Source: Armigeres subalbatus (lineage: Eukaryota; Arthropoda; Insecta; Diptera; Culicidae). Taken from it: 64,000 nucleotides of DNA. Below the pieces are notes generated by a model. It saw only the letters and a list, made by a program, of their open reading frames with translations. It was not told where the DNA came from and did no database searches. The stretch is taken from contig NW_026943146.1 of the NCBI RefSeq assembly GCF_024139115.2, forward strand, positions 62,001 to 126,000, read 5' to 3'. How positions within the stretch are numbered: the stretch's first letter is position 1; each line of letters starts with the position of its first letter. Below are positions 1 through 9,519 of this stretch, in pieces. Made by a program: the position numbers and the translations under genes.

Positions 1-1738
1 GAATTTTTTTGATTAAAACGTGAGTATTGGAGCAGTCGTTGATCATTTGCAAAGTGACCTTATATGTGAAAAAAAATTACTTTGTAAAAACTAGATATTT
101 TGTTTTTTGAAACACTCTACGTTGTATCATATGTTTTTATGAAAGAATGAGTCAACCATACTCAAATATATGTTATAGCGGAAGGCGAATATTAATCTCT
201 GCACAGTGAGTCAAGATAAGCAAAAGTAAAAAAAATGCGAAAAGGCGTGTAATTCCCGGAACGTAAATAAATTGATTCGACTAGATTCTGGTGTCATATT
301 AGAAATTTGGAAACAGTACTCGTCGAAAGAAAATCCTTCAGCACGCGATGGCATATGAGCAAGTCAAACCACCTTCCTTTTGCCAGTGGAGATATATCAG
401 CTTCCACACTGATATTCTTACCTCCCCCTTCATACGAGAGTTTGGAAGGTCGTGCGATATGTGCCATCACAAATATTGCCCTCTGCTCGCTTTCAAATCG
501 ACTTCTATAAAAACATTCTTCATGCCTGTCGTATCCTAACGGAACTATCAATTCTATACTTTCGCCTCTAATTCTATCATGAACATGTACGTCTAAGTTT
601 GAAAGATGATATTAGCATTTCCATCAAATTGGTAGTTAGAAATTCAAATGGATTTATCTTAAATTTGGAATTTTTTTTCCTGTGACTAAAAAACTGTCAA
701 AATGGCCGATAAAGGTCCGAATTCCTGCATTTCAATAAAAAATAACAGCAATCAATATCCTAGACGTGCCTAAGCAACAACGTCTTTCCCAATCAACAAC
801 GCGTCCTTCAACGAACCGATGATTTTTATTTTTCCCAGTTTCAGTTAACAAGCTAGTGCTAGAGTGTCTCATTTTTATTCCTTTCTAGCAGAATATGCCA
901 AGCACAAGATTGTAGAACAGGCACACGCCACAGTAGCGCCGGTCTGTTTCATTCGATTTTCCTCAGGCTCGATACCACAAGCACTGGTATAGTATTGTTC
1001 CGTATTTACACAATTTTGTCGTTAACCGTCGATGTTGTTTCCATTCATAACCGGAACTGGGGCTTCATAGTGGTCCTGAAGGGTGAATTGTTTTTATGAT
1101 GGACGCTATGAAATTAGTTTTTGTCCCATTTTCCTAACAACATACTGGTACTGTTTTCAGCTTTTCCAAAACCAAGATACTCAAACTAATTAAGCATTAT
1201 AGGTTCTAAAGCAAACAAGCTAAACTCGACAGAATCTTCCAACCGGGTCTGGAATCTGACTCATCATAAACGGTTCAACAATACATTTTGCGATTATGCT
1301 CTTTTGAAACTTTCGTACTAGAAACCGTGGATTTATCTACTTGGGGCTCTGAGGGCTCATCGCGAAGTTTTATCAATTGTGAAAAGTTAAACCCAACGCT
1401 ACAGTCAAATTGCCTTCACGCTTTCGAACCACTTTGCACGGATGTTCCTTGTCAGGAAATCTGAGCCAATGTTTACCGACACGTTGCCGTGCTTCGATGC
1501 TGCAGCGTCCGCCGTTGATTTGATATCTCACTCAATTGTGTCGCACATATTCAAATTTGTGCTGTTGAGGGAATGAGCGAATGGTTTTCTATTTCAGGTT
1601 TTGTCCACATTGTGTAGAGCGTCACGAGCGCCGCCGCGGTGGTTGTCTGGATGTCACGCAATAAATGAAGTATGTTTACATTTACATACATTTAAAGATG
1701 TAAGCTCCTGGAAATCAATAATTTGAATACATACATGT
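1..1738. other. AT-rich non-coding stretch
   Basis: No reading frame here shows a domain or convincing codon structure; the short open frames near 294-551 lie in a dispersed repeat. The stretch is AT-rich with scattered homopolymers. The only recognisable content is the repeat at 395-492. Confidence 0.6.
395..492 (+). repeat. Dispersed repeat, second copy at 50918-51025
   Basis: The segment beginning TTCCACACTGAT and ending near ATTGCCCTCTGCTCGCTT recurs in the same orientation at 50918-51025 with about a dozen differences. Both copies contain a CCTCCC..CTTCATACG block and an ACAAATATTGCCCTC block. It is part of an interspersed family that I cannot name. At 50.9 kb the copy adjoins the degenerate end of the satellite array. 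Confidence 0.65.
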
Positions 1739-1740
1739 TC

Positions 1741-1775
1741 TGCCTTTCTCGTACACTAAGTGCACGTAAAAACTC
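1741..1775 (+). repeat. Isolated left-end fragment of the satellite module family
   Basis: TGCCTTTCTCGTACACTAAG followed by TGCACGTAAA matches the module start that recurs in the 44.9-50.4 kb array (TGCCTTTCTCGTATACTAAG). The core is a short inverted repeat around CTAAG. Only the first ~35 bp can be followed here; the satellite units that normally come next are absent. Confidence 0.6.
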
Positions 1776-2199
1776 TACACACTACCCGCTAAAAGTATGG
1801 AAGCGTTAAGGCTCCGCCAAACACGCGACGCGATTCTATCCTAATTAATGCGGTTTGAGTGTGTTACTTCTACGTGAAGTTAAACGATTTACAATGATAT
1901 GGATCATCTAATCATGCTAATATCAGCTTCTAAACTTAATACGGAACTAAACTTAATAATTACGGAAATCCTGGAAAAAAACTTAAAGATCCAGTTCAAT
2001 CGGGTTGTAAGTGAAGGTGACGTAGGTCTACGTAGTTGTTCGAAATGGAAGGTATTTGTCATCATAGTTTGTGTCTCTTTATTAACATAGATATCATGTT
2101 TTGTACCAACTAGAAACTTCGTCTTGGGTCCACTTTCTTCTGTTACTTTTCCCATCAAAACACATGTTGAATTACTTGGAGCACATAAACAAACTTTGC

Positions 2200-4788
2200 G
2201 GGCAGCAGGGACTATGTCCAAGGGCTTGACGATCCCTCCCCAGGCCATCTGCGAGTTGTGGGGCTTGCCTAGGATGTGGTGGGGTTTGACAGTGGGCCCT
2301 GTTAAATTCCTATAAAAAGCAGCAAGTCCAAGTCCTGGTGTCTGGTGGGACACCAAACAGACCTGACACGACGGCCCTCCGACGAGACAGGAGGTTTGCG
2401 CAGGCCCAATAATTACGGAATACCAATAATTACGCGCAATATAAGAGATAATTCGACTCGATATAATCGGCAATGACCTAGGCGACAAATAAAGGATCAC
2501 GATTGGAAGCTTGGAACATGGAACTGCAAGTCGCTAGGTTTCGCAGGTTGCGACAGGATAATCTACGATGAATTACATCCCCGCAACTTCGACGTCGTGG
2601 CGCTGCAGGAGATTTGCTGGACATGACAGAAAGTGTGGAAAAGCGGGCATCGAGCAGCTATCTTCTACCAAAGCGGTGGGACCACTAACGAGCTGGGAAC
2701 AGGCTTCATAGTGCTGGGCAAGATGCGCTAACGTGTGATTGGGTGGCAACCAATCAACGCAAGGATATACAAGCTGAGGATAAAAGGCCTTTTCTTCAAC
2801 TATAGCATCATCAACGTGCACTGCCCACACTAAGGGAGACCCGACGACGAGAAAGAAGCGTTCTACGCACAGCTATAGCAGACATACGATGGATGCCCAC
2901 TGCGGGACGTTAAAATCGTCATCGGCGACATGAACGCTCAGGTAGCTCAGGTCATCGGACCGGATAGTCTGCACACCGTATCGAATGATAACGGCCAACG
3001 ATGTATAAACTTCGCAGCCTCCCGCGGAATGGTAGTCCGAAGCACCTTCTTTCCCCGCAAAAATATCTACAAGGTCATATGGAGATCACCTAACCAAGAA
3101 ACGGAAAACCAAATCGACCACATCCTAATCGACGGCAAATTCTTCCCCTACATCACGAAGTGCGAATATTGAATCCGAGCACCACCTCGTTGCAGTATGC
3201 CTGTGCTCAAAACTCTCGACGGTGTACAACATGCGTCGAAGTCGAACGCCGTGGCTAAACATTGGGCGACTAGACGATGGTAGACTAGCCCAAGGATATG
3301 CGCAGCAGCTGTAAGTGGCACTCCCAAGCAGTTTGTGCAAGAGAGCAGTTTGTGCAAGAGAAGAATGCAGCATGGGCGAAATTGCTGCAACACCGCACGA
3401 GGTTCAACGAGGCACAATACAAACGGGTGCGGAACAGACAAAACTCGATTTTTCGGAGGAAAAAGCGCCAGCAGGAAGATCAAGACCATGAAGAGACGGA
3501 GCAACTGTACCGCGCTAATAACGCACGAATGATCTATGAGAAGTTGAACCGTTCATGTAAGGGCCACGTGCCACAGCCTGATATGTGTAAGGACATAAAC
3601 GGGAACCTTCTTACGAATGAGCGTGAAGTGATCCAAATATGGCGGCAGAACTACGAAGAGAACGCGCGCAGGACATAATTTTACCGGCTCCGGATCTCCA
3701 GGAAATCCAGGAGGAGATTGGCCGGCTGAAGAACAACAAAGCCCCTGGGGTTGACCAACTACCAGGAGAGCTATTTAAGCGAGCCATTTAAGGAGAGCGC
3801 TGTACTGGGTCATTACCAAGATTTGCGAAGAGGAAGTACTGCAAGTACTGCAGAAATGCCGCGAATACAACGTGCCCACACATCGTCTATTCATCGACTT
3901 CAAAGCCGCATATGATACAATCGATCGGGACCAGCTATGGCAGCCAGTGCACTGATACGGTTGATCAAAGCGACGATGGATCGGGTGCATAGTTCGAGTT
4001 TCAGGGGCATTCTCGAATCCCTTCGAAACCCGCAGAGGGCTACGACAAGTGATGGTCTTTCGTGTCTGCTATTCAATATCGCTTTGGAAGGGTAATACGA
4101 AGAGCAGGGATTAACACGAGTGGTACAATTTTCAATAAGTCCGTCCATGATGAAGTCCATTCGTCCGAAGATGAAGTACATGATAGTAAAAGGTTCAAGA
4201 GAAGACAATGTGAGCCACCCACTGCGAGTTTGCATCGAAAATGATACCAGCAGAGAAATTCGGAGACGCATAGTGGCTGGAAATCGTACGTACTTTGGAC
4301 TTCGCAAGACGCTCCGATCGAATTCGGATTCGCCGTCGAACTAAACTGACAATCTACAAAACGTTCATTAGACCGAAAGTCCTCTACGGGCACGAGACCT
4401 GGAAGATGCTCGTGGAGGACCAACGCGCACTTGGAGTTTTCGAAAAGAAAGTGCTGCGTACCATCTGTGGTGGGGTGCAGATGGTGGACGGTACGTGAAG
4501 GAGGCGAATGAACCACGATTTGCATGAGCTGCTGGGAGAACCATCGTTCGCACCGCGAAAATCGGACGACTGCGGTGAGCCGGGCGCGTAGCCAGAATGT
4601 CGGACAGTAACCCGGTGAAAATGTTTCTCGACAACGATCCGAAGGGCACGAGAAGGCGAGGTGCGCACCGGACAAGGAGGATCGGACCTTGCGGACCTTG
4701 CGTAGACTGCATGGTTGGTGACGTGTAGCCATGGACCGAGCCAAATGGAGAAGACTCTTATATACCGCACAGGCTTCTTCGGCCCGCA
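2200..4788 (+). pseudogene. Decayed RTE-type non-LTR retrotransposon, copy 1
   Basis: This is a broken copy of the element that is better preserved on the minus strand at 40598-43115. Both begin with the same leader (GGGCAGCAGGGACTATG) and end with the same tail (TATATACCGCACAG). Fragments of an AP-type endonuclease are visible in shifting frames: WNCKSL near 2520, the HTVSNDNGQRCINFAASRG block near 2960 and NQIDHILIDGK near 3110. A reverse transcriptase fragment, LFIDFKAAYDTIDRDQLW, lies near 3885. The C-terminal RTE block (ETWKMLVEDQRALGVFEKK) is near 4400. Many stops and frameshifts break the frame, and the YxDD catalytic box is missing. No target duplication is visible. It is dead and older than copy 2. 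RTE-clade assignment rests on domain order and C-terminal motifs. Confidence 0.85.
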
Positions 4789-4794
4789 TTGAAA

Positions 4795-5300
4795 ATGAGC
4801 TAGACTTTTTAACGCGCTTTTTTATAACTCAAAGTATTTTGACCATAATTTCTGAGCCCATATCCGGATCTGCCAAATTTTCAATAGAAACCACTAAAAC
4901 AGGATTTTACGTCGAATGCAATTTATTGCAAGTCAATCGATCGTGGATAAAAGCATTAACAGCAAGCTAGACTTTTTTACACGCTTTTTCATAAAAAAAA
5001 TATTTTGGCCATAGCTTCCAAACCCATAGTTCGATCTGTCAAATTTTCAATAGGAAACAAAAGGACATGATTCCGCGTCGAATGCAACTTGTTGCGAGTA
5101 ATTCGGTTGGGGGTCAGTCCATTAAAAGTGAGCTAGATTTTTTGCTCGTTTTTTATAACAAGAAGTATTTTGGTCATAATTTCTAAGCCCGTAGTCAGAT
5201 CCACCCAATATTCAATAAGAAACAATAGAACAGGATTCCGCATCGAATGCTTTTTGTTGAGAGTAAGTCGGTTTCATTAAATGTGAACTAAACTTTTTTT
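4795..5300 (-). repeat. Degenerate inverted satellite units (three copies)
   Basis: Three ~165-bp units, each with GAGCTAGACTTTTT-like starts, a CATAATTTCTGAGCCCAT-like block and a CGCGTCGAATGCAACTTGTT-like block, are tandemly arranged. The same words occur in the 44.9-50.4 kb array, partly in the same and partly in shuffled orientation, so this is a distant, old relative. It directly follows the 3' end of RTE copy 1, replacing that element's usual A-rich tail. Orientation is judged from the GACGTAGGACTTACGTC module end near 5300. Confidence 0.5.
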
Positions 5301-6086
5301 GACGTAGGACTTACGTCTTTCTTTACTATACTGGGTGTCATTTAGATTTTTGGAAATCGAGAGCGTTACGCTGGAAGGGAAGATTTTGAACGTTACTAGC
5401 GCCTTTATCTTTCGATGGATTTTTAAGAATTATATATCAATCGACTCGGACACTCTCCAGCAATTTGCGTATTTCATTGAAACTTAAGATTATTAACGAT
5501 AAGCTATTGAAAATTTCAATTCTTGACAAATCCAGTAAAAATTTCATATGTAACCAATCCCGTGCGTTCCTAACACGGACATCAGATTGCGGTATGTTAC
5601 GGGCCTTCGGGTCTATCGGAAGATTTTCTTTGTGTATAAAAGAAGCAGTGTTTGCCGTGTGCGAGTCATTACAATTTGTGACAGCAGCGCGTACTGACGT
5701 GCTTTTTGCTCGCGCATTTTTTCGTTCGTCGTTTCGTTCGTCATTCGTTCGTTCGCTGTGTTTACCTACATAGCGGCATCATGCAGTCACCAGCGGTAGA
5801 ACTGCCGGTGGGTCTGCGAATATGCATGAAAGAAGTGGGCGCATTTTTTTTGTCATTCTGTGCTTGATGATGTTCGGATGCAGTGGGGTCGGTTGAGATG
5901 GATGCAATAGCCCATCGTATCGCTCGGAGTTCACGGCTAGAGGCCGATGATGGCTGCTGCCAGTGGTGATAGATGAAGAAGTATAAAATTAGAGAGATTT
6001 GGTCTGCTCATCCAGGTGATTGGTTTCATAGTCCACATGATCCCGGGATGGGTACGAGTCATGTCATATTTGTTAAGTTGTGCTTG
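5301..6086. other. Intergenic stretch with promoter-like block, upstream of LTR element
   Basis: No long reading frame. A CG-containing block at 5590-5790 stands out from the AT-rich surroundings and carries the core-promoter motifs listed separately. A short frame starts with ATG at 5781 (28 codons) and contains possible splice donors (GTGGGT), so it could be a first exon, but nothing downstream supports that. Confidence 0.4.
5635..5701 (+). promoter_or_regulatory. Candidate RNA polymerase II core promoter
   Basis: TATAAAA sits at 5635-5641. An initiator-like TCATT lies about 31 bp downstream (5666-5670), which is the normal arthropod spacing. GACGTG, resembling a downstream promoter element, lies near +29 (5696-5701). 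This combination is stricter than a lone TATA box in AT-rich DNA. It may drive a host transcript whose exons are outside the recognisable part, or be an old LTR promoter: TGTTACGG, the first eight bases of the nearby LTRs, also occurs at 5594. Confidence 0.35.
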
Positions 6087-7572
6087 TGTTACGGACTACA
6101 TCGACAAAGTACCGATAATGAATGATTTACAAGCTCTCTCCGTGTATACGATGCTACAAACACACTGCTGCAGAGGCAAAGCCTACCGATATCGCTTGGA
6201 AATGATTTCGAGGAAGTAATTTTCTTGAAATGAAGGCTAACACCAACATGCCACCACAAAAAAGCCACGGTTGATTTCCGGTTGAAAGTCAGTCAGTCAG
6301 TACGGTAGGCATCCTCGCGGCAGTACACCTCTGCACCGATCAAGTTTCGCGAACAAGAAACGGGTGGAAACAAAAACCCCAAACGAACGGAATCTGGCCG
6401 AAGACAGAAAAACACCGGCCTAGCAAGGTAAGGACTCGGCAACAGTCGGCTCCCACAAGAAATAGGCTAATTTCACATTCGCTTTTACACAGTGTTCCTC
6501 CACGTTGGAAACAAGCGTCAAAGAAATCGGATTCTTCCACCGCATGGAAACGCGAAAGTGAATTCCAATCGGAAACTCTTGCAAGGCTGCAGGAAACAAA
6601 AGGTAAAAGGAGTCTCAATACACATCAAAAAACGAATGAGGCTAACTATTATTGTCTTGACAGCGCGAGGATTGCTTTAAAACGGTCGAGGTAGGACACA
6701 TAAAGTCATCACCATCAACAACACCCAAAGAAGCCTTCTAAAAAGAAGTAAGTTTGAGACATTTTCCTTGTTTACATCATGCTAATGCGAAGCTTTGACA
6801 GGGCTTCTTTAACAGACATTATCTACCGTACTGGCATCGGATTTGAAGTAAACAGTGCCCGCACGTCGTTCGAGGCATCGGGCAGTAGATCGACGTGCAG
6901 CGGCCCACGCGGGTAGGAGAAAGTAAACAGCACCCTCACGTCGTTCGAGGCAGCGGGCAGTAGATCGACGTGTAGCGGTCCACGCGAGAAGAGTAGGAGA
7001 AGGCAAACAACGCCCCCACGTCGTTCGAGGCAGCGGGCAGTAGATCGACGTGGAGTGACACGTGTGCAGGATCGACATTCCAGCGTCCTATTTCGTCAGA
7101 CGGTGACAACGAGGACAAATAGGAGAAGCGTAAACAAGTCATCGTAGTTGGGGCACGGAGCCGAGCGAGTGTTTAGCCACAAAGTGGCGTTCTGAAAGAT
7201 CGCGTTATCGAACGCATTTCTGCATGCTGAAACCCCTTCGCACGTATGCGGAGAACTCTCAACGGGGCCCCGTTCATCGACAGCAGTACAGCAGAGCATC
7301 AGTCGTGTCAACAAGGTACCTTAGTTTTAAGTAGCGTAAGAATGAGCACTCGTAAAGAATATATTTGTAACAATGCATATGTTATGCTAGTATTTTGTTA
7401 ACCGTGTCCCATTGACTGCACGAGTACCTTATGAACCAGTACAAGTTGCTTAGCCGGGCATGATCTTTGAATGCAATAGGTCTCGCCCACTCAATAGGCA
7501 TTCCTGTGTGCAATGTCAGCATTTGAGCGATAAATAAATTTAGTTACAAATGAAAATAAGAAAAACGTTATA
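6087..7572 (+). repeat. 5' long terminal repeat
   Basis: It begins TGTTACGGACTACATC and ends AAAAACGTTATA, so the ends are TG..TA rather than the usual TG..CA. The boundaries are set where identity with the 3' copy stops and by the flanking CTTG. At 1486 bp it is long for the superfamily. It contains three spaced 36-bp hairpins at 6862-7052 and an AATAAA at 7533-7538 near its end, a candidate polyadenylation signal. No strong TATA box is visible. Short frames inside it occur identically in the other LTR and show no protein features. Confidence 0.93.
6862..7052 (+). repeat. Triplicated hairpin repeat inside the LTR
   Basis: Three 36-bp copies start at 6862, 6937 and 7017 (intervals 75 and 80 bp). 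Each begins CACGTCG and ends CGACGTG, an exact 7-bp inverted repeat around a 22-nt loop containing CGAGGCAGCGGGCAG (one base differs in the first copy). The same set is at 14742, 14817 and 14897 in the 3' LTR. Conservation of both stem arms in all copies suggests a bound DNA palindrome or an RNA stem; role unknown. Confidence 0.85.
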
Positions 7573-7573
7573 T

Positions 7574-7584
7574 TGGCACCCAAC
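7574..7584 (+). promoter_or_regulatory. Primer binding site, tRNA-Lys type
   Basis: TGGCACCCAAC starts two bases after the last LTR base. It matches TGGCGCCCAAC, the complement of the 3' end of eukaryotic tRNA-Lys(CTT), at 10 of 11 positions. Position and sequence both fit minus-strand priming. The single mismatch is G to A at the fifth base. Confidence 0.75.
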
Positions 7585-7677
7585 TAAAAAACCCACTTTT
7601 GTTTTTACAAGTTGCAATCAATATCTGTCAATTTCGGTCAAGTGAGAGCCTAAAGTGAGTCGTGTAGTGTGACAACT

Positions 7678-9519
7678 ATGGACATTCTTCATCTCTCGGA
7701 TGATGAACTGGATTTTGAGATCCAACTAAGGAAACATGACCCCTATAGCTGCAAAACAAGATGAGAGAAGACTGGCAAGTTGCGCACAATCATCGAGTTT
7801 GAACGTTCAACCCTGGATGTTCCAGAAACAGCAGACCATGTAATAAACCAAGCCGAACACGTGGACATATGTCAAAAGAAAGTACAAATCGTCTACGATC
7901 GTCTAATTAAAGCACTGGAGGAAGAGAATTCAACAGAGTTGGCGATATGCAGAAGCAAACTACTGCACTATAGAGGTAGGGTAGCTATGATCAACAACAA
8001 AGAGTTCGCAACATATTCACGGAAACTCGAGGAATACATTGAGACAGCACTTCAGAGAATCATCGATTTTTTCAGCAGCGTTACGCTGCTGAGTCCACCA
8101 ATATTGAAAGCAATGGGAGATGCTCCAATTCTACCGGATGTGGAGGTGCTAGCTTCACAGCTGCGGAATGCGAATCTACAACCAAGGCGTAACGAACAAC
8201 AACAGATCAGTGCTAAATCACCTCAGGCTGCAAGCTCACCAAACGAGGAAAGACTTCATCTACCTAGGTTTCCTCTAGAAAGATCTCGACACGACCAGCA
8301 GAATCAAAGTGAAAACGCGCCAGCATTTACCCCGACAATTCCAACACCAACCATACAGAGTCGGACTGGCGCTCAAGCTCATCAAATTCCTAACAATGAA
8401 CCCATGGACGTGCGGGATGACGTAATACGCTACCTTTTGCAGAGCAGAGGAGATCCAGGACGTAATCCAGCCAACTATACACAACAACATTACCGCTCGA
8501 CCCAGCCAATTCATAAATGGCCCTTTTCGTATGGAGGAGAAACCAACGCTATGCAGTTAGCTGTTTTTTTGAACCGAGTTAAAACCTATGCAGATACGGA
8601 AGGGGTAGACGAGGCTTCGCTGCTTCGGGGAGTCAAACACCTTTTAAAAGGACGTGCGTTGGAATGGTACATTCGTTCATATCACAACTGCCCTTCATGG
8701 GAGCACTTCAAAAGGGAGATAAAAACAGAATTTCTTCCTCACGCTTTCTCGCAACACATGAAGCGTGATTTATACTGGCGTCTCCAGGGTCTGGATGAAC
8801 CCTTCATCAAATTCTACCGTGATATCATGGCACTGTTTGAAGTGGTGGAACCGCCACTTTCAAATCAAGATCGCTTCTACATAATGAAGTCCAACCTAAA
8901 TCCGGAATTCGCAGCGATAGCATCAGCCTCAAGAGTCGAAACAGTGGAGGAGCTAATTAGAGTTTGCAAGGATTACGATGAAGCTCGTACATACTCTCAA
9001 CGCAGTCGATCGTCACAAATTCCACGGCTCTTTGGCACAACGCAGGCAGGGAATGCTTCACAGAGGACAATCAGAACATCGGCCCCTGGGTATTCTTGGA
9101 ATCGTCCTCCACAAACAAGACCCCAACAAGTAAATTTGGTAGAAGAGGATGTAGAATCTCACGAGGAACCTTTATTCCCAGTACCACAATTTGAACCGGA
9201 AGAAACAAATATACTCGACTCATCCAGAACAGAAGATGGATTGCAAGAAGTCAACGCCATTGGGAGTAACGTATGGCAATCAAGAGTATCAACACAACCA
9301 GCATCACGACCACATCCCACCATCTCTTGTTGGCAGTGTGAACAACAAGGTCATACATTTCCGAACTGCAGAAATCCGAAGACTTATGTATTCTGTTATC
9401 GTTGTGGAAAGAAAGGAGTAACATCGCGGAATTGTTCAGACTGTTTCACCAGGTTAACACAAGCGCTACCCGAACGAACAACGGGTTCGGGAAACGCTCG
9501 TCCGGGGTTTCCTCAATGA
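7678..9519 (+). CDS. gag: Gag polyprotein of the LTR element, interrupted by an early in-frame TGA
   Basis: Gag forms the retrotransposon particle and packages its RNA. I start it at ATG 7678, which has A at -3 and G at +4. After 28 codons a TGA (7762-7764) falls in frame, and the frame is then open to 9519. The downstream open part has no nearby ATG; the next in-frame ATG is at 7987. A capsid-like region (WPFSYGGETNAMQLAVFLNR onward) spans roughly 8517-9000. A nucleocapsid region near 9330-9460 has one good zinc knuckle (CWQCEQQGHTFPNC, C-x2-C-x4-H-x4-C) and a second with the histidine replaced by valine (CYRCGKKGVTSRNC). The gag 3' end overlaps pol. The TGA is probably a nonsense mutation (CGA to TGA is the simplest path), though readthrough cannot be excluded. 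Confidence 0.88.
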
